Part shown: positions 34,045 to 40,396 of the stretch, piece after piece | Numbering within the stretch: position 1 is the stretch's first letter | Layout of the letters: each line of letters begins with the position of its first letter | Assembly: GCA_032250585.1 (NCBI GenBank) | Contig: JAVVFH010000002.1 | Span: forward strand, 1-40,396 | Direction: 5' to 3' | Source of the DNA: JAVVFH01 sp032250585 | Lineage (GTDB): Bacteria; Pseudomonadota; Gammaproteobacteria; Xanthomonadales; SZUA-36 | DNA length: 40,396 nt | Notes under the pieces: generated by a model | What the model was told of the DNA's origin: nothing | Database searches by the model: none | The model's input: only the letters and a program-made list of their open reading frames with translations | Made by a program: the position numbers and the translations under genes

Positions 34045-35391
34045 TCAGCCCTGTTCAATTTTCTGAAAGCCCGGTCCCGAGGTAATTGCGAGACGGGGAT
34101 CGTAGAGGCTTTCGAAGCGGCCGGCTTCCACCTCCTTGAGATAGGCTTCGAATTCCGCCTTGGCGGCCTGCCAGTCGATGCCCATTTTATCCATCAGCGT
34201 CTCGGTGGCCGAGGCATGCCAATGGGACTGCACGATCTTGTAGGGGTGGGCGCCGCAGGCCAAAGCCGCGAACTGCACGTCGGCGAGTATCGGCAGGCTG
34301 TAGTCCTTGCCGGCCGCCTTGCCGATCCACTGGTTCTTGTCCAGCGTGGTGATGCAGCCGGTGTCGTGGCCGATCATCACATCGGCCTGCGCCTCCTCGA
34401 CGGCCACCTTGATCTTGCGGTCGATGGCGAAGGAGCGCGTGAACTCGCGCTCGGAAATGATGTGGCGGAAACCGAAGCCGCAGCAGTCGTACCAGGTGGA
34501 GTAATCGATCACCTGCGCGCCCAGCGATTCCATGATGCCGGTCGAGACGGCCAAGCGGTTGCCACCGAGGATGTCGTCGTCGTAAATCGCGTCCTGGGGC
34601 ACCATCTTGTAGACGTGGCAGGCCGGGTGGATGGTTGCGCGGATGTGGCTGGCGTCGATGGTCTGGCGCCGTGCGATATCCTCGCGCATCATGTGCGCCC
34701 ATTCCGAGTAATGCACGACTTCTTCGGGGATCAGCAACTTGTCGTCGACCAGCCGGCCCAGCTTGGCGAGGATTTTTTTCACCTTTTCGCGCAATTCCGC
34801 CGAATGGATCAGGTAGGCGCGAACTTCTTTGTAATTACCGAATGATGTACCGCAATGCACCAGCGGATAGAAGTAGCCGTCCGGCAAGCCCTGAGCGCGC
34901 GCCGACACGTAGGCCTGGTGGAAATTGCGCAGGAACACGGCCGCCAGGCTGACGATGTTGCCGATCCCGGAACCGTGGTAGTTCCAGGCCGTGCAGGAGG
35001 TCTGGTCGGTTTCGTCCAGGTACTTGATGTGCAGTTCATTCATCAGCCACAGCAGTGACGCCGGATAGCCCGGTATATTGCCGCACTGCCCGCAGGACTT
35101 GTGGTGCCAGAGCTGGGTGGTGGGTACTTTTTTGTCCCAGCCGTAAAGCGTCTTGGCCATTCGCGGCTGGTGCTGCTCGCCAACCCGGTGCACGACGATC
35201 TCGCCGTCTTTCTCGAGCTCCCACATGGCGTCGCGCACGTCCTCCACGCGGTCCTTGTTGGTTTCCATGGAGCGTTTGTCGATAACCTGCTCGACCCAGG
35301 CGGTGGCGGTGCGCGCCTCCTGGGGGCTCAGGTTGGCGTCGCGCCACTCGGGGCCGTGGCCGGTAAAGCGTTCGCCGTTTCCGTTCGTCAT
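34045..35391 (-). CDS. hdrB1: Heterodisulfide reductase-like subunit B1 (sHdrB1)
   Basis: A 448-residue HdrB-type subunit, longer than HdrB2. The first cysteine region is atypical (KSCGQCG, then TSCTAW and HCGTSFG). The second is a canonical CCG set: HPACHVYK, YDCCGFGFRH and HDTGCITTLDKN. This suggests one complete non-cubane cluster site and one modified site, as known for sHdrB1 compared with HdrB2. GGAGAG is placed well before the ATG. The gene stands between hdrC1 and hdrA, matching the usual shdr order. Confidence 0.92.
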   Translation of the reverse strand: MTNGNGERFTGHGPEWRDANLSPQEARTATAWVEQVIDKRSMETNKDRVEDVRDAMWELEKDGEIVVHRVGEQHQPRMAKTLYGWDKKVPTTQLWHHKSCGQCGNIPGYPASLLWLMNELHIKYLDETDQTSCTAWNYHGSGIGNIVSLAAVFLRNFHQAYVSARAQGLPDGYFYPLVHCGTSFGNYKEVRAYLIHSAELREKVKKILAKLGRLVDDKLLIPEEVVHYSEWAHMMREDIARRQTIDASHIRATIHPACHVYKMVPQDAIYDDDILGGNRLAVSTGIMESLGAQVIDYSTWYDCCGFGFRHIISEREFTRSFAIDRKIKVAVEEAQADVMIGHDTGCITTLDKNQWIGKAAGKDYSLPILADVQFAALACGAHPYKIVQSHWHASATETLMDKMGIDWQAAKAEFEAYLKEVEAGRFESLYDPRLAITSGPGFQKIEQG

Positions 35392-35442
35392 TTGCTTCTC
35401 TCCAGATTCTGCTTCATGAGCGCAGCTCCCACATCACATCGC

Positions 35443-36192
35443 TCAATCATCGTCTTCCTGCTCGTCCTCCCAGTCCTCGAGGTCTTCGCGCTTTTCGTCC
35501 ATGATGTCGAGAATCACGTCGTAAAGGTTTTCATCGACCGTTTCGAGCTGATCGAGCACGCCGGTTTCTTCCCAGATCGTGTACAGCTCCACGGAGGTGG
35601 TCAGGTTCACTTCCCAGGCCGTCTTGGTGGTGTTGAGCGTCGGCATCGGGATGGCCTTGCGCAGGACTTCCAGCGGCGCGTCGACCTTGGAGATGTTCGG
35701 CCCCCAATCGGGAAAGCCCTCGGCGTTGATCATGTCCGGCGACAGCTGGTTGCCGGTCGAGATCAACTTGAGCATCACGCGGCTGAACGGGCGCAGCACG
35801 TTCTTGGCCGATTCCATGCCGTGCTTGATGGCTGCCTCGCGCATCAGCATAACCAGCCCGCCGGGTGAATTGTCGAAGGGACAGCGTGCCGCGCAGGTGT
35901 AGCACTGGGCACAGGCCCAGATCTTTTCCTGCATGGCGTCGTAGATGCCTTCGAGATTCTCCGTCCACAGCAGCTGGACGATTTCGCGCGGGCTGAAATC
36001 GTAATAGTGGGCTGCCGGGCAGGTCGCGGTGCAGATGCCGCAGTTGAGGCAGCCGTTGAGTTCGTGGTCGAAGCGGATGTCGGCCTGGATGTCCTGGAAG
36101 ATCTCTTCCATTTTCTCCCGTCCGACCGCGGGACTGTCCGAGACCGGGTCTCCGATGTGCTGCTGTATTCTGGTCGTGTGCGCGTGCGCCAT
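35443..36192 (-). CDS. hdrC1: Heterodisulfide reductase-like subunit C1 (sHdrC1)
   Basis: A 249-residue iron-sulfur subunit with two [4Fe-4S] motifs, CLNCGICTATCP (about residue 48) and CAQCYTCAARCP (about 93). The C-terminal 40 residues are strongly acidic and end in a run of Asp/Glu. GGGAG is found about six bases before the ATG. It follows the DsrE-like gene by 54 bases and should be the first structural gene of the hdrC1-B1-A-hyp-C2-B2 set. Confidence 0.92.
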   Translation of the reverse strand: MAHAHTTRIQQHIGDPVSDSPAVGREKMEEIFQDIQADIRFDHELNGCLNCGICTATCPAAHYYDFSPREIVQLLWTENLEGIYDAMQEKIWACAQCYTCAARCPFDNSPGGLVMLMREAAIKHGMESAKNVLRPFSRVMLKLISTGNQLSPDMINAEGFPDWGPNISKVDAPLEVLRKAIPMPTLNTTKTAWEVNLTTSVELYTIWEETGVLDQLETVDENLYDVILDIMDEKREDLEDWEDEQEDDD

Positions 36193-36246
36193 AATACTCC
36201 CGGCGGCGGGCCGGCTTACCCGCCGAGCTGGTTCGTGTCTAAACCG

Positions 36247-36624
36247 TCAATAGGTCAAAATCCTGCAGTCTTCTTCCATAACCTGCTCGATCAAATGTGC
36301 TCCGCCGACAATGCCTTCGCATTCCGGTATGAGTTCGTCCCTGCTCATGTCGAACAGTTCAAGGTTGGGCGAGCAGCAATAGAATTTTGCGCCGGCCTCA
36401 TGAGCGTCCTTGATGAAATCGTAAACCGACTTGGGCGATCCTTCCTTGACGAACAATTTTTCGGCGACACCCTTGCGCATCAGGCGCCCGGCAGTCGCCG
36501 TGCAGATGACATCGACTTCGTACTCCATGGCCGCCGCGACCGTAGCCTGGAAAATAGGCGCACCGAGCTCCTCGCCATTGCGCGGGTCGGTGTTCGCCAT
36601 CACGATGATCAGTTTATCTGCCAT
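36247..36624 (-). CDS. DsrE-like sulfurtransferase family protein
   Basis: A 125-residue single-domain protein of the DsrE/DsrF-like fold, starting KLIIVMANTDPRNGEELGAPIFQA. A cysteine pair (FYCCSPNLELFDM) and a further cysteine (PECEGIVGGAHL) lie where DsrE-type proteins carry their persulfide cysteine. In sHdr organisms DsrE-like proteins and TusA deliver sulfane sulfur to the complex; TusA is not in this window. AAGG is seven bases before the ATG. A probable promoter lies in the AT-rich gap upstream, so this may be the first gene of the hdr transcript. Confidence 0.82.
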   Translation of the reverse strand: MADKLIIVMANTDPRNGEELGAPIFQATVAAAMEYEVDVICTATAGRLMRKGVAEKLFVKEGSPKSVYDFIKDAHEAGAKFYCCSPNLELFDMSRDELIPECEGIVGGAHLIEQVMEEDCRILTY

Positions 36625-36653
36625 GACTAAGCCTTCATATTCGTGGGTTGGTC

Positions 36654-36683
36654 ATATTACGATACTCTAATTTAAACATACAA
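36654..36683 (-). promoter_or_regulatory. Candidate promoter for the dsrE-hdr transcript
   Basis: The 98-base gap between the amidotransferase-like gene and the DsrE-like gene is strikingly AT-rich for this window. On the minus strand it contains TTGTAT (36678-36683), an 18-base spacer and TAATAT (36654-36659). Consensus matches are only 3/6 and 4/6, so the AT content carries most of the weight. Confidence 0.4.
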
Positions 36684-36722
36684 CAATATACCAGTGTCCG
36701 CTGTTCTTCGGTCACAGCTCGT

Positions 36723-37454
36723 TCAGGGCGCGTCAACCCATTTCAGCGAAATTCGACGATTTATCTGCATCAGCCCGGTCATCTTGATGATACCGGTCAT
36801 GATTGGCACCAAAGCGTCCTCGATTTCGCGTGCCATCTGGCGCATTTTCTGCAAGCCGGCGGCTGGATCGTCGGGCGCTTCCTCGAACTCCATGACCAGA
36901 TCCTCGGCCATCGCCGACTTGAAGCCAGGGTGGCCACAAAACCCCAGCGCGTTGCTGGCGACCTGGAACACGGCGGGCCGTTCCTGGACGTCCACGGCCA
37001 GAATCCGTGCAACCGGCGGCGGTAGCGGCCGATCACGCATGTAGACAATATGCGGAAATCGTTCCGGCAGGAAACCCGCCAGGGCATCGTCTGCGAGGCG
37101 CCGCGCGTAAGCGACTTCGAACGCAAGCGGGCCGGCGGCCGACCCACCGCCCGCCGCGATCGCCAGGATCTGCGCGCCCAGCCCGATGCCCATCACGGGT
37201 TTGCCCACGTCCAGCATCGCACGGGTCAGGGCGACCTCCTGTTGCAGGGTCGGCAGGTCGCGGCCGCCGGCACTGCCCCAGGGGCCACCGCCGAGCAGCA
37301 CCAGGCCGTCGCAGGCGTCGCCCGGCCGCGGAATGCCGCCCTGTTCGGTAAATGGACGAAAATAACGAAATCGAATGCGGCGGCCTTCCAGGTGATCTTC
37401 CATCAGGCCGAGATAATCGGCCGAGCTGTGCTGAATGACGTTGAGCAGGTTCAT
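36723..37454 (-). CDS. Class I glutamine-amidotransferase-like protein lacking the nucleophile
   Basis: A 243-residue protein with the class I amidotransferase fold: GLVLLGGGPWG, then GKPVMGIGLGAQILA, and a C-terminal FCGHPGFKS segment near the usual His-Glu region. Active members have GxCLGxQ with the catalytic cysteine; here the codon is GGG and the sequence reads GIGLGAQ, so glutaminase chemistry by the usual mechanism is not possible. The chain extends beyond the domain with a helical C terminus. Its ATG overlaps the lipoate ligase stop (ATGA), tying it to lipoate assembly. It may be a binding or regulatory protein; function unknown. Confidence 0.8.
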   Translation of the reverse strand: MNLLNVIQHSSADYLGLMEDHLEGRRIRFRYFRPFTEQGGIPRPGDACDGLVLLGGGPWGSAGGRDLPTLQQEVALTRAMLDVGKPVMGIGLGAQILAIAAGGGSAAGPLAFEVAYARRLADDALAGFLPERFPHIVYMRDRPLPPPVARILAVDVQERPAVFQVASNALGFCGHPGFKSAMAEDLVMEFEEAPDDPAAGLQKMRQMAREIEDALVPIMTGIIKMTGLMQINRRISLKWVDAP

Positions 37455-38524
37455 GGCTCATGCACCGCGTTTTCGAGTGAGGCCAGGAAATCCTCGGGCC
37501 GCACGGACAGGGCTTCCACCGGTGAGTCATCGAAAAAGGCACGCACCGTGGAGGCCAGGTCGTCGAGGTAAACGCCGCGCAACCGCGACTCGAGGTCATA
37601 GACCACGCGCGGTGGCGTGATGAAGAAGTCGCCGGTGATCAGGGCGGCGCGCACGCGGTTCTGCGCAGGGCCCTCGAGCCGCAGATAGGAGGTGATCGTT
37701 CCGCCGGGCCCGCTGTGGCTGCCACGCAGGTCGCCGCGAGCGGACGGTGGCACCCCGATCTCGGCGACAAATTCGTCGCTGCCGACTTCTTCGCGGAAGA
37801 TTTCGTCGGCGCGCAGACGCTCCGCATCGCTGAGTTCACCGGGCCGCATGATGAAACCAAGGCGCTCGGAGAGAGCGGCCAGCAGGCTTTGCTGAATAGC
37901 CGGCAGGGACGGAGTCCGCTCGCCCAGCAACTCGCGCAGGGTCACGACGCGCCGGGCGGCCGAGTCGAGTTCGCGCCGGGCGAGTTTGGCCTGCGGCACG
38001 CGCAGCGCAGAGGCCATCTCCTGCGCGTCCATGTCCACCAGCACTGTGCCCTGGTAGAACAGCGTCCCGCCATCGAAGAAACCGCCGGTGCCACTGATCT
38101 TGCGGCCATCGACCTCGATGTCGTTGCGCGGCCGGTAGCGGGCATCGACGCCCAGCCGGCTGATACCGTCGGCCACCGCCTCGCAAAGTTCACGCGCGAC
38201 GTCGGCGAGCGCCCCAACGGCCAGCGTATCGCGATGCAGGGCCAGCTCCCAGCCCAGTTGGCCCGAATCAAGAAAAATGGCACCGCCACCGGTAATTCGC
38301 CGAGCGAGGCCGATGCCGTTTTCACGGCAGTAATCGAGGTTGACTTCCTCGGCCAGCGCCTGGTGGCGCCCGATCAGCGCGGTGGGCGGGAAACGCAGAA
38401 AACGCAGCGTATCGGGGGCCTCGCCCGCGTGGTGCGCCTCTACGATGGCCTGCCCAAGGGCGATGTTCAGCCGGCCCTCGAGGACGCCGCTATCGACCAC
38501 CCGGAATATTTTTGCGTCACTCAC
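37451..38524 (-). CDS. Lipoate-protein ligase of the sHdr type, sLpl(AB)
   Basis: A 357-residue ligase that should attach lipoate or octanoate to LbpA. Family motifs are the substrate loop ARRITGGGAIFLDSGQLGWEL and the lysine strand DIEVDGRKISGTGGFFDGGTLFYQGTVLVDMD; a C-terminal accessory domain follows, as in LplA/LplB joined proteins. Start choice: the GTG at 38524 (VSDAKIF) has GGAG five bases away and fits the family; a GTG at 38587 overlapping the upstream stop would add 21 low-complexity residues. It lies between a radical SAM lipoyl synthase and the amidotransferase-like gene. Confidence 0.88.
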   Translation of the reverse strand: MSDAKIFRVVDSGVLEGRLNIALGQAIVEAHHAGEAPDTLRFLRFPPTALIGRHQALAEEVNLDYCRENGIGLARRITGGGAIFLDSGQLGWELALHRDTLAVGALADVARELCEAVADGISRLGVDARYRPRNDIEVDGRKISGTGGFFDGGTLFYQGTVLVDMDAQEMASALRVPQAKLARRELDSAARRVVTLRELLGERTPSLPAIQQSLLAALSERLGFIMRPGELSDAERLRADEIFREEVGSDEFVAEIGVPPSARGDLRGSHSGPGGTITSYLRLEGPAQNRVRAALITGDFFITPPRVVYDLESRLRGVYLDDLASTVRAFFDDSPVEALSVRPEDFLASLENAVHEP

Positions 38525-38583
38525 ATGGGCTCCGGGAGCTGCGCTCGCAGGCGGCCGGCAAGCGCCCGCTGCCCCGTCGGCGA

Positions 38584-39843
38584 TCACACAAGGCGGTGCA
38601 AAATGGCCAGCTGTTTGCGGATCTTGCGGATGTCCTTGCCTTCCGGCTGGAACGGAAAGCTGGCGATGTCGCTGGGCGGCGAATCGCCGTAGGGCCGGTC
38701 GCAGGCCGAGATGTCTTCCCGAACCTTGCCCGGGCAGCCGGAAGTGCGAAACGGCAGGCCGCTGTCGATGATCCCGTCGAGTTCACCTGCGGGCAGGCCG
38801 AAATCCACTACTCGCCCGCGATCGTCGAACTTCATCTGGTCCACGCGCGCCCCGCAGTAGTCGATCAGATAACGCCCCAGTTGCACGCGCCGCCACTGGT
38901 CCCGAGGGGTCGCAGGCAGGTGATCCATCAGCGAGCCGCTCTCGGGAAAAAAGCAGAACATGTGGCTGTGCCCACCCAGCTCGACGATTTTCTGCACCAA
39001 CTGCAGCACATCGTGCTCGGTCTCGCCCATGCCGCAGATGAGATGGGCCCCGAACTTCTCCGGGCCAAAAATATCCCGCGCGTCCAGCAGCACCTGCCAG
39101 TATTTCGACCACTTGTGCGGCGACTGCACGCCCTTGCCGCGTGTGCGGTCAAAAATCGCGGGCGTGGCCGCGTCCAGCGCCACCGTGAAAATATCCGCTC
39201 CCAGATCTTTGAGCAACTGCACGTCCGGGCGCTGCATGGTGGTCGGATTGGACAGGATGGAAACCGGGATGGTGTCCGGATCGATGCGCTCGGTCCACTG
39301 GCGCAGCACGGCGACCGTATCGTCGTCGGAGCGGGGATGGGTGATCATCGAGATGCACATGCGGTGGAATGGGGTATTCTCGCCGTCCGACGCCACCTTG
39401 TCGACGATCGCTTCCATCGGCACGGCGGGCCAGTCGACCCGGATGAAATTACGATCGGCGTAATCGCGCTCCGCTTCGCGGTGCCGCGCCAGACCGCAGT
39501 AAGCGCAGTTCGCCCGACAGCCCTCGGGATAGGTCAGCAGCAGGTTCAGACAGCGCGTGCAGGAACAGCGGTACATTCGGCCCTGCTGCAGGCCCAGCGT
39601 GATGGCGGCCGCCGTCGACATCTGCACGTACTCGGGCGAACGCATGTGTGGCGTGAGAATGTTGTAGTCCGGACGGTACAGGCCCTGTGCCGGAACGTCC
39701 CGGGACTTGACCCGCCCGCCGTTGCGCAATTCTTTCGGTGTTTTGCCGGGCGCGCGTGGCGCCATCGCCTCGAAAGGATTGAAGTCGAGTCCGTCCGGAC
39801 CCCGGTCGGCAGGCTGTGTCCCTTCGGTTTTCACGCAACTCAT
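38584..39843 (-). CDS. Radical SAM lipoyl synthase of the LipS1/LipS2 type
   Basis: A 419-residue radical SAM enzyme. The S-adenosylmethionine cluster motif CX3CX2C is CRANCAYC (about residue 109), preceded by another cysteine group CSCTRC, which may hold the auxiliary cluster that donates sulfur. SILSNPTTMQRPDVQLLKDLGADIFTVALDA and HLICGMGETEHD are typical of the TIM barrel. With the ligase and the neighbouring partial enzyme it fits the two-enzyme lipoyl synthase system (LipS1 plus LipS2) known from sHdr clusters and archaea. I cannot say which of the pair it is. AAGGAGA stands seven bases before the ATG. Confidence 0.88.
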   Translation of the reverse strand: MSCVKTEGTQPADRGPDGLDFNPFEAMAPRAPGKTPKELRNGGRVKSRDVPAQGLYRPDYNILTPHMRSPEYVQMSTAAAITLGLQQGRMYRCSCTRCLNLLLTYPEGCRANCAYCGLARHREAERDYADRNFIRVDWPAVPMEAIVDKVASDGENTPFHRMCISMITHPRSDDDTVAVLRQWTERIDPDTIPVSILSNPTTMQRPDVQLLKDLGADIFTVALDAATPAIFDRTRGKGVQSPHKWSKYWQVLLDARDIFGPEKFGAHLICGMGETEHDVLQLVQKIVELGGHSHMFCFFPESGSLMDHLPATPRDQWRRVQLGRYLIDYCGARVDQMKFDDRGRVVDFGLPAGELDGIIDSGLPFRTSGCPGKVREDISACDRPYGDSPPSDIASFPFQPEGKDIRKIRKQLAILHRLV

Positions 39844-39864
39844 TGGTCTCTCCTTCGGCCCGGA

Positions 39865-40396
39865 TCAGGCGGCGCAGCTGCTGCTGGCCAGCGTGGCGAT
39901 ATGCTCGCCGAGCTTGATGGAACAGCAGGCATGCGCCTGGTGAAAGGGGCGGCCGGTCATGCCCGCGACCGCCACGGCGCCGTCGGCGGGAAACGCGATG
40001 CCGTCCAGGCCGGCCATCACGGCGTAGGCATCGATAATGCGCTTGTGCATGCCGGGCGGGCGGGCGCAGCCCAACAGCAACTGACGATCCGGCAGGCGCC
40101 GGCGCGCTTCCAGGAAGATGCGACCGACGTCCGCGGTGGATGGCGTCGCGAAGGTTCCCGGCTTAGCGTAGAAGGGCATGATCACGACCAGCACCAGCGC
40201 CCTGGTATCGTAGCGGCTGAGGATGTCCAAAGCGTTCTCCTCGCCGAGAATCCGGCCATAATGCAGGCCAATCACGATGTGCGGCGAGATCTGCATGGAG
40301 GTCGCGCACAGGGCGGCGACGGTTGCCTCGAAGTCGGCGACCGGGCGGTCGAGATGATAGACCTCGCGGATCGTTTCCTCAGCGCCGATGATGTCC
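39865..40396 (-). CDS. Second radical SAM lipoyl synthase of the LipS1/LipS2 pair (N terminus missing)
   Basis: Only the last 176 residues are in the window; the gene runs off the right edge, so the CX3CX2C motif is not visible. What remains is the C-terminal half of a TIM-barrel protein: ISPHIVIGLHYGRILGEENALDIL, LVLVVIMPFYAKPGTF, QLLLGCARPPGMHKRIIDAYAVMAGLDGIAFPA, ending in cysteine-rich HACCSIKLGEH and ASSSCAA. These match the biotin-synthase-like radical SAM fold and the gene lies 21 bases before the other synthase. Assignment rests on context as well as sequence. Confidence 0.75.
   Translation of the reverse strand, partial: DIIGAEETIREVYHLDRPVADFEATVAALCATSMQISPHIVIGLHYGRILGEENALDILSRYDTRALVLVVIMPFYAKPGTFATPSTADVGRIFLEARRRLPDRQLLLGCARPPGMHKRIIDAYAVMAGLDGIAFPADGAVAVAGMTGRPFHQAHACCSIKLGEHIATLASSSCAA

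Overview
The window is gene-dense, high-GC DNA. Its gene content (TonB-dependent receptor, AttEFGH-type exporter, thermostable-hemolysin-type protein, sHdr sulfur oxidation, protocatechuate 4,5-cleavage) suggests a proteobacterium, most likely a marine or sediment gammaproteobacterium combining aromatic-acid catabolism with sulfur oxidation. The organism is an inference; no rRNA or marker gene is present. I saw no tRNA, rRNA, CRISPR array or intact transposase gene.

Region 1 (1-14.2 kb) is an aromatic-acid locus. It opens with the 3' part of a TonB-dependent receptor and a ThDP enzyme that carries a twin-arginine signal. Next come, on the minus strand, pobA (4-hydroxybenzoate to protocatechuate) and an unusual LysR regulator with two HTH domains. 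A divergent plus-strand operon ligK-ligU-oxidoreductase-ligJ-ligI-ligA-ligB-ligC follows and encodes the full protocatechuate 4,5-cleavage route to pyruvate and oxaloacetate. pobA has a good sigma70-like promoter with a LysR-type box about 64 bases upstream of its predicted start, and a 12/15 copy of that box lies in front of ligK. The operon ends in a frameshifted, truncated aldo/keto reductase remnant.

Region 2 (14.4-29.3 kb) is entirely on the plus strand. It holds a long cysteine-desulfurase-like protein and an AttE/AttFG/AttH-like exporter module, whose ATPase and permease genes are separated by a segment with 17-base inverted ends. Then comes a tightly packed, poorly understood enzyme set: thermostable-hemolysin family protein, AMP-forming ligase, heme-oxygenase-like diiron oxidase, SDR and a TPR protein. 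The block ends with a probable iron-uptake operon of response regulator, histidine kinase fused to a cupredoxin domain, FTR1 permease and a predicted envelope protein.

Region 3 (29.3 kb to the end) is on the minus strand. It is a sulfur-oxidising heterodisulfide-reductase-like (sHdr) cluster with its own lipoate-assembly genes. In transcription order: radical SAM lipoyl synthase (partial), a second radical SAM lipoyl synthase, lipoate-protein ligase, a glutamine-amidotransferase-like protein lacking its nucleophilic cysteine, a DsrE-like protein, hdrC1, hdrB1, hdrA, hyp, hdrC2, hdrB2, a small unknown protein and the lipoate-binding protein LbpA. The radical SAM and ligase proteins should build and attach lipoate on LbpA, which works with the cytoplasmic sHdr complex to oxidise sulfane sulfur. 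An 80-base palindromic repeat has inserted between the small gene and lbpA.

The best candidates for undescribed biology are the kinase-cupredoxin fusion beside FTR1, the hemolysin-family/ligase/diiron-oxidase/SDR module, and the cysteine-less amidotransferase in the sHdr-lipoate cluster.
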